64,000 nt of DNA from Xiphydria camelus (lineage: Eukaryota; Arthropoda; Insecta; Hymenoptera; Xiphydriidae). Positions within the stretch are counted from its first letter, which is position 1; each line of letters starts with the position of its first letter. The notes beneath the pieces were generated by a model, which made no database searches, had not been told where the DNA came from, and worked only from the letters and a program-made list of their open reading frames with translations. The DNA lies in NCBI GenBank assembly GCA_963678675.1, contig OY783200.1, positions 20,598,190 to 20,662,189 on the forward strand, written 5' to 3'. Shown in pieces: positions 45,701 to 56,525 of this stretch. A program made the translations under genes and the position numbers.

Positions 45701-48700
45701 ATCGCTAAACTATTAGTGACTATAGGACAAACTGCGAATGGACAAAACGCGTTTTGATAAGTTGCTCCTCATTTGTGTAATACTTTTTTGAAGATTATAT
45801 TTTTATCAACAATAAAGTCTTACAACGATGTAGACCAAAAGTTCATAAATAATGAGATAATAGTGATGGAAATTTCTTTCCTGGCGAGTAAATTTAGCCC
45901 CATATGGTATAACGAAATTTTAGAGAGCCGAGTTCGATTTTCGGTCGTAATGACATGATTTTTCGTACTCGTCTGTATAGACATTTTTTTCACTTTCCCC
46001 TCATATTATATGAACAGTCTATTCCTAAATTCAATCCTCAGAAAAAAAAAGTTTAAACATAGTTTTAACGGTTGAGATGAAAATTGAGAATTGGAGAAAA
46101 TGCAGGAAATAATAATAGCTATAATCTCTCTCTCTCCTTCTTTTCCTCCACTTCTTCTGCTTCCAACACTATTGAAAGTTAAATATTCAAACTTATGTTT
46201 TGGGAAGTAAGTTCATGGTCTGATGATTTAAGGGGTTCTTGTGGGAATATACAGGGTGTTCGGAAAAAACACCGACACAGAAATAGGGGTGATAGGTTAC
46301 GTCATTACAAATATTTTGATATAAGGGACCCTATACCCGCAAGCGCCCCCTTCTGGAGATATCAACTTTTCAAGTTTATGACGACGGAGGTTGATCACAG
46401 TAGAATAATATTAATTTTTTTGTCTACCTGTACAATTGAAAAACAAATGAAAACTCCTTGTATCCGCATCATCTTCGAAAAGTACAAGAACTTGAGCCAA
46501 GCGGTTATCCTTTCCGCAAGCAGTTTGCGCAGTGGCACATCTATCCAGAATCGTTTCCGATGTTGCATGGACATGGGTGGCCTTCATTTTGAGCATTTGC
46601 TGTAGTACATTGTTTTTGTATCTCGTAAAATTAAATATTCGTTACCATCTTGATACGTTTCTTATTATTCTACTTTGATCAACCTCGGTCGTTATAAACT
46701 TGAAAAGTTGATATCTCCAGAAGGGGGCGCGCTTGCGGGTATAGGTCCCTTATATCAAAATACTTGTAATGACGTAACCTATCACCCCTATTTCTGTGTC
46801 GGTGTTTTTTCCGAACACCCTGTATAGGTCCTTGAATAAGTTCTCGCTGTTTTCTAACTGATGGCATTACCAGAACTACGTGCATGTAATTTCAGATGGT
46901 AACGCATCTACAAGGAAGTACTATCAGTAAGCTTGAACTTCAGTGTGTGTTAGTTCGCCACAGTGTAAACAGAATTTTTTTACTTGGTTCCAAACATGTC
47001 GACATTTGTGCCAAATAAAGAGTATTTGCGGGAAATCTTATTGCACTACTTTATTCAGAAGAAATCTGCAGCTGAAGCACACAGAATTCTTGTTGAAACT
47101 TACGGTGAACATGCTTTGTCGAAAACGACATGTAGAAACTGGTTTCGACGCTTCAAAAATAATGATTTTGACCTTGGAGATAAAGAACGCTATGGTGCAC
47201 CGAAAATGAAATGTGAAAATTATGAACTGCTCAAACCGAAAGAAACCATCACAGGAGATCGTTATCGACTGCAATTGATGCGCTTGAGCCAAGCCCTGAA
47301 GGAAAAACGGCCGTTATACGAACAGAGACACGACAAGGTGATATTGTTACACGACAACGCACGGCCGCATGTGGCAAAACCAGTGAAAACTTAGCTGGAG
47401 ACGCTTAAATGGGAAGTCCTACCCCACCCGCTGTATTCACCGGACATAGCCCCTTTCGATTATCACCTATTTCGTTCGACGGCACATGGCCTGGCTGAGC
47501 AGCACTTCCATTCTTATGAAGATGTCAAAAAATGGATCGATTCTTGGATAGCGTCAAAGGACGTATCGTTTTTCCGACGGGGAATTCAAATTCTGCCAGA
47601 AAAATGGGCAAAAGTAGTGGCTAGTGATGGGCAATACTTTGAGTGACGTATTTTGTACCACATACTTTAAATAAAGCATTAATTTTCACAAAAAAAAACA
47701 GGGAGAACTTATTCAAGGACCTAATATTTTCAATCAAACGGTACCTATACAAGATTTTTGTGAGGATGACTAAAGTAGGAGAATATTATGTAGTAAAGAC
47801 TCTAGTCTATACTCTTGAATAGATCTTAGTACATGGCTTGAAATGAATGCAATTGTACAGCTTAATGAAAAGAAACTCACAGTTTAAAGTCTACTTAATA
47901 TATTCTAATATGAACCAACCGTTTTCAAAAGAATCCTGTACACACTAAACTCATTGTACAGTCATCAGATTTTAAGGGATTATAAGCCAATTGAGATATT
48001 ATGAGTAGAATCCATAAATCTTAATCAAAAAACGCTGAAAAATACATTTATATCATAGCTTTCAGTTCCATACTTTCATTTTCAAGTAAAATATACTGTC
48101 ATGTTAAGTTAAAAGGGCGTATCTAACATTTTTACAGTTTTGAGATATTAGGGTTTTTCTAATTCTTTTCGTGCCACACTGATAATGAAATTCAAAATAA
48201 ATGATAAAATATTTTATTATTTCTGGGCCAGATACGACTTTTTTAACTTAACCTTGTGCCAGACTTGTATAAAATTTAATAAACTGTAAAATGATTTTTT
48301 TGTAGATACGCCCTTTTAACTTAACATGGCAGTATAGATTCATTCTCTAATTTTAAATACATTTCGCGTAAATTTTAATATAAAGACCTGCTAAAATTCG
48401 TTATTTTTATGTCCAGCAGACTATTTTAAAGAGTGGATTATTGAACATTTTGAGCAAAACTCAATTTTAAATTATAAATTGAAGAAATTGAAAGTATGAA
48501 GAAAGGTTTATGCAAGGCCTGTTCTGTTGTAAATTGCAAACAAATTAACATATTCAGATATGTACACATCTGAATTGAGACACGCTGAATAATATTATAT
48601 CATTTATATCATAGCTTTCAATTTCATATTTTCGTTTTCAGGTAAAACTTAAGTTAATTCCAATTTGAAATACAATTCTTACAAATTTTAATATAAAAAC

Positions 48701-49970
48701 CTGATAAGATTCTTCCTTTTTTATATTTAGAGAACTGAGAGTGAATCATGGGGAATTCTCAACAAAATTCAAATAAAAGTTCAAAATCAAAATTCAAAAT
48801 TATAAGTTGTAGAATCTAAATTCTTTTATATGAAGAAAGGTATTTTCTGTGGTATTAACCCTTAACCGCTGTCGTGCGGTCACCGTGACCGCACGCACAC
48901 ATTTATCACGACAGTGGTTAAGGGTTAGTGTTATTAATACAAAAAAATAGCAGAAATTCTATACTATTGAAATGTAAATATAAAATATAATTTGCAGGCA
49001 CACAATTTTATTCACATTAAAAGAAAGTTTTACACGACATTTCAGAGATATTAGTACAAAAAAAGCAAGTAATTATCTAGCATCAACAATACGAAGAATT
49101 GAAGCATTCCATTTGCATCCTCCAGATAAAACCTCTTTTTGCACTAACCTCATACACATTGGAATCCTCTCCCAAGTGAGTCCTGAGAGCGATCCTCGCA
49201 TCGTGACTGGCTTTCACGCTCAAGCTCACTCGAGACCTCGAGACAGGGAAATAGCGATAATCCAAGCTGTCTATTGTATTGATCCTGACTGAAACGCAGG
49301 AAGAGAAAACAAACATGAGATATCGATCGATACCCTCCATAATAACTGCTCGTTCGTGTGACCTTAACATTTCACCACTACTGCTTCCAAGTATTAACGA
49401 CATGCATCGATAAATGAAAAAATAAATTACCTCCCGAATAAATTATCCAAAAAGAACTGTAAAGAATGGAATTACCATAACGCTGCAAAAAACTAGCCGT
49501 CATAACAAAGTAAAATAATTTTACTTCCTCGAACGCCAAACGAAACGTGATTAATTTGATACTTTTACTTCGTACAGTGCTTCTTACATGAAAATTGACT
49601 AACGCTAAATGAAGCTCCTTTTAACGCAGGTATCATGAATTTCAGTGTTCGAAGCATGTACACAAAATAAACACGAGAATAACTGCGTCTCATCCTGAAA
49701 GCCGATAATAATTCGAAGCAGCGCATCTCTAATACAAAGAACCGCAGTTCTAAATTTGAGCATCTACGATCAAATTTGATGCAATTTTCGACGCACTTTT
49801 TGGCAATCGTCTAAACGTGCATGCGTATAATTATACGCAAAGGAAATGTACGAGGAATCATCGCTTCACTCGGAAATCTAGCGCAAATTTGCGGTAATAA
49901 AGGTGCATTTCTTTCGTCGCGAACGAATCGGTAGTAATTTTGGAATTCTAAAGTACTTACTGGATGGCAT
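42734..49970 (-). CDS. FAMeT-like / DM9-repeat protein, 5 coding exons
   Basis: Host gene. The coding exons I infer are 49970-49961 (ATG, first three codons), 49288-49149, 45356-45232, 45169-45030 and 43224-42734. All junctions are GT/AG with matching phases, giving about 301 residues and a TAA stop. Residues about 4-138 match the Methyltransf_FA domain first described in farnesoic acid O-methyltransferase (DYRYFPV, VIGGWGN, DGLLTVGR, GVSTAWGATGEW). Residues about 165-295 are a DM9 pair (ASEDGLYIGRARHE, CTIPWGGHAY, and GNALFIGRVFYDG with YEVLV). This domain order is known in insect FAMeT-like proteins. The methyltransferase label is historical and catalysis by this fold is unproven. DM9 proteins are linked to carbohydrate binding or defence. 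No signal peptide is visible, so it is probably cytosolic. The short first exon is the least certain part. Confidence 0.83.
44435..44847. mobile_element. MITE in intron 4 of the FAMeT-like gene
   Basis: Ends CAGGGCGTCCAG and CTGAACACCCTG, with flanking CTATA on both sides. Internal TATTCAAGTACTT occurs near both ends. The 5-bp direct repeat fits neither Tc1 nor hAT exactly, so the superfamily is open. Confidence 0.5.
45570..45906. mobile_element. Foldback MITE in intron 2, interrupted
   Basis: Ends CATATGAGGCTAAACTTACTC-type and the near inverse at 45885-45906, with internal GATCACCATTACCTCATTAT pairing with its inverse. Same family as the tandem array at 7770-8335. A 120-bp MITE is inserted at 45651-45770. 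Confidence 0.7.
45651..45770. mobile_element. Nested 120-bp palindromic MITE
   Basis: GAGGAGCAGCTTATCAAAAC at the left and its near-inverse at the right form about 50-bp arms. ATTT flanks both sides (45647-45650, 45771-45774), a probable 4-bp target duplication. It lies inside the foldback at 45570-45906. Confidence 0.75.
46252..46822. mobile_element. Foldback element, CAGGGTGTTCGG ends
   Basis: Inverted arms of about 150-170 bp start CAGGGTGTTCGGAAAAAACA and include GGTGATAGGTTACGTCATTA. They flank a central ~250 bp without coding content. TA borders both ends. The mariner element starts four bases after it. Confidence 0.85.
46827..47721 (+). mobile_element. Internally deleted mariner element
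   Basis: Terminal inverted repeats GGTCCTTGAATAAGTTCTC, with TA at 46825-46826 and 47722-47723. Length 895 bp against about 1.3 kb for intact mariners, explained by an internal deletion in the transposase gene. It lies in intron 2 of the FAMeT-like gene, opposite to its transcription. Confidence 0.92.
46996..47646 (+). pseudogene. Mariner transposase, deleted and interrupted
   Basis: The N-terminal helix-turn-helix region is intact (KSAAEAHRILVETYG, TTCRNWFRRFKNNDF). After YGAPKM (about 47205) the sequence jumps in frame to YELLKPKETITGD, losing about 130 residues that include the first catalytic Asp. LLHDNARPH and YSPDIAPFDYHLF, with the second and third Asp, remain. A TAG at 47392-47394 replaces a sense codon; otherwise the frame is open to a TGA at 47644. 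The transposase cannot be active. Confidence 0.9.
47730..48850. other. AT-rich intron 2 sequence with a weak direct repeat
   Basis: No gene. A block TATCATAGCTTTCARTTYCAT with TTCATTTTCAAGTAAAA-like sequence occurs at about 48051-48090 and 48607-48645, followed in both by a similar TAATATAAARACCTGMTAARATT block. It is a diverged duplication of about 300 bp. Confidence 0.4.
48859..48924. mobile_element. 66-bp palindromic TTAA-type MITE
   Basis: TTAA at 48855-48858 and TTAG at 48925-48928 flank a near-perfect palindrome starting CCCTTAACCGCTGTCGTG. At 66 bp it is extremely short for a mobile unit. Confidence 0.6.
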
Positions 49971-50358
49971 GATCGCGGCATGACAGTTGCAGCTCCACGC
50001 GTTTTGACGTATACGCTATTTCGTATGAAATGCGGGACGACGCTGAAAAATAGATACCTACTGCGAAGCAAACACATTTCGTCAGCTGTTCGACGACGTC
50101 GCTCTCACCATCTGGCCGAATATGCGAGAACGAGTAAGCGCAACTGATATCGATTCGAATTTGTTTTGTTTGTACAAATTTGTTTGTTTGTTGTTTTGTT
50201 TGTACAGATATGTTTGTTAAGCAAATACCTAGGTACAATAAAATATTCCTTTTTTTTTAATTCTCGTAACTAAAATCGACGTAGATCGTTTCGTTTTTCG
50301 AGTTTTCGCTATTTTATCGAGAAACTCGGAGTATGTCATTGTTATGTCATGAACAAAT

Positions 50359-51262
50359 GTGACGTTACGTCACGTTTTCATAGAGCGATAGTCCTTTGAA
50401 TAAGTCTACATGAAACGACAACCGCCATATTTTTCGCTACAGAACGCGGGCGTTTCAAAGGACGCTTCGTTTAAGACGCGCTATTAGCATATCGCCTTTT
50501 TCTTCGCGTACACTCTTGTAGAGTAATAGTCACTCGAGGGATGAGATAGGGTAGGTAGGAGGAGAGCGGACGCTGCAACTTTCTCACGGCTCGAGAACAA
50601 CGAGAGGCCATAAACCCATTTTTTAGCCCCTTCGCGGAAAACTCTCTCGCCAACGCAGGACACGTGCATCCGAAGAAAGAAGCATCGACGCATCTGGAAG
50701 ACGTTACGGACACCCGAAGCCTCCGTCCTTGAGGAAACACCCCGTCGCGAGAACTCACCCCGATTGGACAAGATCCCCCTCCCGGGCGACGCCTGGAGGG
50801 ACTTGAAACGTCGGAGGAAGAAATGTAGGATAGACGAAAATCGCCCCTTCCTTCCTCGCTCGCCTATATGTTCTTTTTTTTGATAGAAGTAAGCTAGTGT
50901 AAATACGAGGAAATGCAGGGGGTGGACTCCGCGTCTCTGGAGAGAACTAGAGAAGACCGAGTAGAGTAGCTCTCAGTCTTTTGCGATCAGTACTCGAAAT
51001 CAGTCGTCGGTACTCAGAGTTCTTTGCGATCCGTAGTCGAAGTCAGTCGTTGATAATCAGAGCCGCAGCGACGCTAAGATTGAGGCAAGGCTATAGTCGT
51101 TCCGAGCTGGTAAATAAAGACGTTTCTCTTTCTTTTATAAACCCTTTCGTTTCTTTCTTTTCCTTCTGCCGATCATCCACGGACGAGGTTGCACGTTAGT
51201 GCTTTGGCGGAGCAACGGACCCCAGCGCCGCGACGTCCGCCGGGGAGCTAAGGACGTAACAG
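50359..51262 (+). mobile_element. Possible solo LTR
   Basis: GC-richer sequence with a TATA-like CCTATATG (about 50863), a repeated AGTCAGTCG motif, then AATAAAG (about 51113) and a terminus GGACGTAACA near 51262. The order promoter, polyA signal, CA-end resembles an insect LTR. No target duplication or internal retrotransposon sequence is visible and the left end is uncertain. It may instead be a promoter region of a neighbouring gene. Confidence 0.3.
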
Positions 51263-52247
51263 TAGGGAAAATCGTGTGTAATTTATGAGCCTGTCGCCGT
51301 GTCGCTGCAGTCGTGGAACGCGAAAGACATTGCGATAGTTATGCCTTCTGCCGGTCGTGTTTAGTCAGTGGTAGTTAATCTTCGATGTACATAGGTATAA
51401 ATGATCGTGAACGTTATTACGTGGTTCGACTTCTATTCGGTTTATAGGTATTTATTCGCTTTTTTCTTTCAATTGTTTGTCGGTGTCCTTGACACCGGAC
51501 TGAATTACCCAATAGTGCTTTTCGATCGTGTGAATCCATCGCCGACTAAATTGGTTGGAGAAAAACGCAGAAGTCATCCGAATTCTTTTCTCCTGTCATC
51601 AGCCGGTGAGCTTGATTTTCGTTTGTACTCACCTGTTGCTTCTTACGATAAAGTTTCGTAGACAGCGTTATTTATGCATTGCGTACTTCTGGCTGTACGA
51701 CCAGTATGCTCTTACGAGTTGCTCGATTTCAATAACACGAAAGTAATTTCGTATCTAATTGCCGTGCCAACGAAGAAGAAAAAGAAGCCATTTATTAACT
51801 CGGGGACGGGTCTCCTAAGAATAGATAGTAGAAAATGTACAGAAGGAAGCACTAACATGGTATCTAATGGCCAGGGAATTCTGCCGTGTTAAAAGTGGAT
51901 AAAAACGAACAGGGTTTCTACGAAAAGGGTTATCCGTGATTGAGAAATTTCTCTAACAAATTTCTAAGAAATCCTGGCTGATCCGAGATAACCAAAAACG
52001 TGACTGAAAGATAACGTTGTTTTTTATGCATAATACAACAATCTTCTGGTTTTTTTTATTATTAACTGTAACTTGACCAAGAACTAACTAGATAAGTCTA
52101 GACAGATTGGGTTTTTTTTTAGTTATTTATTTTTTTGTAGGTTCTTTTAAGTTATTGTTTTGTTGACTTTTTAGTAGTAGCCGAAATCCAATCAATAAAT
52201 AACTGTGGTTATGCTTCCTTTAATATTGACATGTATACCTAGTAAGT
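51263..52247. other. Intergenic, no feature recognised
   Basis: Only short open frames without recognisable domains. Confidence 0.3.
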
Positions 52248-52456
52248 GTCAATGATTCTGATCGACCCTCTTTGGGCGACTACTTTTATTGAGTCGACCA
52301 TAGCTGAAAGGTTCATGTAAATCTTAGTCTTTTGCCATAAAGGCCGAATTTGATTGGTGTTTCATGGTAAAACAAAAAGGTCCACTCCTACCATTCAGCC
52401 ATGGTCGACTCGATAAAAGCACCGTCACCCAAAGCAAGGCGATCAGAATCATTGAC
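52248..52456. mobile_element. ~209-bp foldback MITE
   Basis: GTCAATGATTCTGATCG at the left has its exact inverse at the right. The arms continue as TTGGGCGAC/GTCACCCAA and GAGTCGACCATAGCTGAA-type pairs for about 60 bp. Non-coding. Confidence 0.75.
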
Positions 52457-53420
52457 GCAAGGTGTAGGCCACTTTTGATCATGTGTACTTCATGATTATT
52501 TTCAAGTGATTATGGAGTTCCTATTTTCTTTATTCCTAATCGTAATTATCTCCATAAATAATTGAATTTCGTCTACTTTAAGTACAACTCATATTACTTT
52601 TAAGTTACTTTTGAGTATAATTGTATCCAACAAGAACTTAATCGAGGATATTTTCAGCAGGAATTACCCTTACAAAATTGTATTACAGTGTGAAAATATC
52701 ATATGTAGTTTACTGTAAATGATATCATACGATTAACTACAGAAGATTACAGAGAACTACAGGTGGTATTTCTGTATTGTAATACATTTTGTAAGGGCTT
52801 AAGGGGGTAGTCTGCTTTAGGACGCCTAAAATAAGCGTTTTTTCGGCGATTTTTCGGGAAGAGCAGGAAAGGTATATCAGGAATCAAATTTTTATAGCAT
52901 ATTGTACTACATTTCAGCTTTAATGTCAAATTTTTTTTATTGAAAAATATCCTCAAATCTCTTAGATAATGCCATTTTGCCGGAGCGCCTGCTGTTGGAT
53001 ATTTGTTGGCTGCGCCGGTGATGGTGGTCGTATGCAGCGTCTGAAACAATCCGGACAAAAAAAATTTCAATTTTTATAAGTTTCTTTTCTGTGTGAACCT
53101 AAAAAATCCCAAGAAAGTTGTCAAATTATAAGTTTTTTCGAAGTTTGAAAGCAAAATATACATTTAAAAGAAAAAAAATTTACTTCAAGTTGCAAAAAAA
53201 AGTAGTTTAAATAATAATTTTGTCGAACTTTTTAGGTTCACACAGAAGGTAATTTAATAACGAAGCTAGATCACTGAATTTTTATGATCGGACGAATAGT
53301 TTTTTTGCTATCACCGGCGCAGCTAACAAGAAATCGAAAAAACGAAAACTGGAGAAAACGCGCTTTAAAGTTTTCGGTCCGAAAAAATACTAGTTTTTGG
53401 GTACTTACAGCAACTAGATG

Positions 53421-56113
53421 TTAATCTGCTATTCCAGGTCCATAGATTATCCCTTCCTCTTCCTCATAAAACTCATTTTGAGCCAGGGTTTCCAATCTTC
53501 TGGCTGTACGAGCCTCCTTGCTCGAAAAGGACGCGCGCCGGTTTTCACGCGTTACAGCCCGTTCACACGATACGGTTTTTTCGTTCACACGATGCGGTTT
53601 TTCACCGTTTCGGTAATTTTACCGAACAGCCCGTTCAGACTATACGGTTTTTCACCGTTTCGGTAAAATTCTACCGAATCGGTCAGCCCCCTGACACTAT
53701 ACCTATCTCGGCTACGGCTCTGGCAAGTGTTTCGCACACGTCGAGTGGACGTGTCAACCAATCGCCAGGGCGTCGAAACAGTGCCGCTCGAGCGAATGCA
53801 AAGGATACTCAAAAACAATTTTTATTACATTACTTTGCAATGTTATTAGATCGTTTATAACGTTTTATAAATTTATTTTCAGATAGAGCTTTTCGTGTAA
53901 TGCGAAGAATATGGCGCCATCGCATACGCAACGATATATCGTCGCTGGCACTTTTCGCAAGTGCAGAGAACGACGATATATCGTCGTCCGGTACTAAAAG
54001 GGTTAAAATCATTGTTTATTGTCGCGCCATCACCCGGCCATGCACGAGCCCTATCAGTACGAAAACTATCCTGTCTGAACACTTCGATGCATAAACATTG
54101 CCACTAGCAACCGATTTGATTATTTTCCCGAATCGGGCCATTCGGTTTTCAGTGACAAGACCGAATGTCAGTCGCGACCGAATCGGTGAAATTGCCGTAT
54201 GCGTTTCGAAGACGTACCGTGTGAACGCGCCCATTTAAATGTATGCGCCACTGCAGCACACGGTAAAAAACCGATTCGGTGAATTTACCGAAACGGGAAA
54301 AAACCGTATCGTGTGAACACGACCCCCGAAAACCGAACGCCAGTCTCGACCGAATCGGTGAAATTGCCGTATGAGTTTCGAAGACGTACCGTGTGAACGC
54401 GCCCATTTAAATGTATGCGCCACTGCAGCACACGGTAAAAAAACGGATTCGGTAAAATACCGAAACGGGAAAAAACCGTATCGTGTGAACGGGCTGTTAC
54501 GCGCTCAGCGTCGAGGGAGTCCGCAAAATTTTTACACTGCTGCCCAATTTTAATGCCTAATAGCTGCATCGTTGAAAGTATAGCAGAGTAGCCCTCGTTG
54601 AACATGCCAGCTGCCAAATATGATCCAATTTTAACTATTTTCTCTCCTGAATTGAGATGCTTGGGACATAGGCGCCAGATAATCGAATTGAAGGATTCGT
54701 TAGAATTTTGAGTGTGGCCGCCTAAGCACCGCGTCATTAAATCATCTTTAGATAATTCCTGGTAAGTCGGCCGAATGTGCTTTTCCACGTTCTCGTTAAT
54801 TAGCCTCTTCGGATGTTTATATAATTCAAGGCAATTAGTCGCTTCGGCCTTCCGCCACTCACACCAGCTGTCAGCTCCTACTGGGCAATTTTCGTGTCGA
54901 GGATTTGCATCCGTGGAGCAATAATGATCTAGGGTTGACATTATGGCTTTCTTCATTCCTTCCACTGAATTAATATTTCGGCGAATTGCTAAGCCGTAAT
55001 ATATTGTTAATTTCTTGATGAGACCCTCCGTAAGCCGCTTCTTTCCTCCGAGTTTCTCGGCTTTTCTCTTATTTCGGAGCCGAGTTCCCATGCGCTTTTG
55101 CACATGTCCGACGCACTCATTTTTCGTCACTGTACACTCGTCCCCGTACGGGTTGCTGTTTAAACTACCAGTAAATGCTTTCGAGTCACCATCGCCTATA
55201 TAATTCGTGTAAAAAACTCCGAATTTCTCGACGGATCTGCAAAACATTTCCATTATGGAATCGACCTCCATCTTTCCTGCCGAACCTACGTGATTTGAGC
55301 AGCACGATTGTTTGTGATTCTCATACCACTCCGCAAAATCGTCTTCGTCCATAGTATTTTTATGGAGAGCACAGGCATGACAATATGCACTTTTCACAAC
55401 GAGATCGATTACTTTTCCACTATAGTACCCGATCAGCGTTGTAACACCGTACAAGGAAGTAAGCCACGTTTTTTCCACGTGCCGTCGCCTGATACCTTGA
55501 AATGATTCGCTGGCCTTTCGTTTTCAATGTTTCTTTCTCGTTCTTCACTCACGGCTTTTTTACACGTGTTATCGAACATAGTCTTCGACGCTTCGTATAA
55601 ATGTGAAACGATATTCTGGTATGACGTTTTTGCTAAGCCCGAAGAAATGTCCATAAGGCTGCAAAATAAATTTATTCCTTCTCTACCGATACCAAACAGC
55701 CTCATAACAAGAACAATTCGTCGATTAATTTCGTAACCCGTATTTATAAACGGTCCGGACTGTATTTCGCGTCTACCACACTTGCACTGCACAATGATCT
55801 TGAATCCGAGGCCTCGATGTCCGCTTTCGGAAAAATTTATTTTCTATTTGCAAGATCCGCAAATTGCAATTTCAGAAATTGCAAAAAATACTGAAATAAA
55901 TTCTATAATCCGGTAGCAGTGCGCAGAATGGAGAATCACATCGTCGCTGCTTGCTGTTGCCAATTTCTGCCCACTGCGGCTCGAACCGAGGCTCGAATCC
56001 AGCTCTTCATTATCCGACGAGATACTCATATACTGATTGCCGTGGAATTTACGTTTTCGTGTTTCCGAAGCACGATGTCTTTTCGAACGTTCTCCTTTTG
56101 GATACGAAGCCAT
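53421..56113 (-). pseudogene. Mutator-like (Kolobok) DDE transposase, broken
   Basis: Begins at an ATG at 56113. The N-terminal segment (56113-55844) is basic and Ser-rich, then a CGSCK zinc-knuckle-like motif. An in-frame TAG at about 55844 and a one-base loss near 55460 (between GDGTWKKRG and TSLYGVTTLIG) break the frame. 55459-54497 carries the core, including YIGDGDSKAF, a likely catalytic Asp, and ECVGHVQKRMG. At 54499 a MITE interrupts the frame and adds an unrelated tail; the genuine C-terminus continues at 53554 and ends at a TAA at 53421. Three independent lesions make it inactive. Confidence 0.85.
53555..54496. mobile_element. 942-bp MITE inserted in the Kolobok transposase
   Basis: Terminal inverted repeats begin CAGCCCGTTCACACGATACG and run 27 bp. 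TTA flanks both ends (53552-53554, 54497-54499), the Harbinger-type target duplication. Internally, about 170 bp is present twice in tandem (about 54165-54318 and 54335-54490). The terminus is repeated in part at the left (about 53580 and 53625). Confidence 0.88.
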
Positions 56114-56525
56114 GTTCCACTTGATCTGTACTCGACAAAGTCAAAAGTATAACTGAATGCTGATGCTACAAGTAACACCGTAGATGCCGATGCCGAGAGC
56201 TGTAGAATACCGTTATATTCTCCCCACTACTACTATACACACCTTTTGAAACTCCAAATATTGTTTCAAAGGACCATTGGACATTTTCAGGTATACAAAG
56301 TTGAATAAAACAATAGAATATATCGAGGGGCAAAGCGCGCGCGCGTTCGAGTCTACCCGAGCGGCCGTACATGCTCGACGCTCGGTGACTAAAACTGCCG
56401 TAGCTTCAAAAATATTTTAAATTGGCCTCTAAAATTTTCAGGATATATTCTTGAATAGTTTTGGAATCGATTTAGGCAAAAAAAAACCGATTTTTTGAAG
56501 CCTGTAAAGCAGACTACCCCCTTAA

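Larger units (their letters stand above)
52803..56521 (-). mobile_element. Kolobok/Mutator-like DNA transposon, full length
   Basis: TTAA at 52799-52802 and 56522-56525. Terminal inverted repeats GGGGGTAGTCTGCTTTA. The single gene on minus encodes a Mutator-like DDE transposase. TTAA duplication with this transposase type points to the Kolobok superfamily; piggyBac is excluded by the protein. The copy is 3,719 bp including a 942-bp inserted MITE, so the original was about 2.77 kb. Confidence 0.85.

Noticed and set aside
54149..54423. Repeated peptides with FTRYVF/HTVRLRN words on minus
   Set aside because: They are translations of the tandem unit inside the MITE, not of a protein.
52803..56521. 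Assignment of the TTAA element to piggyBac
   Set aside because: The encoded protein is Mutator-like (YIGDGDSKAF core), with no piggyBac motifs; TTAA is also used by Kolobok.
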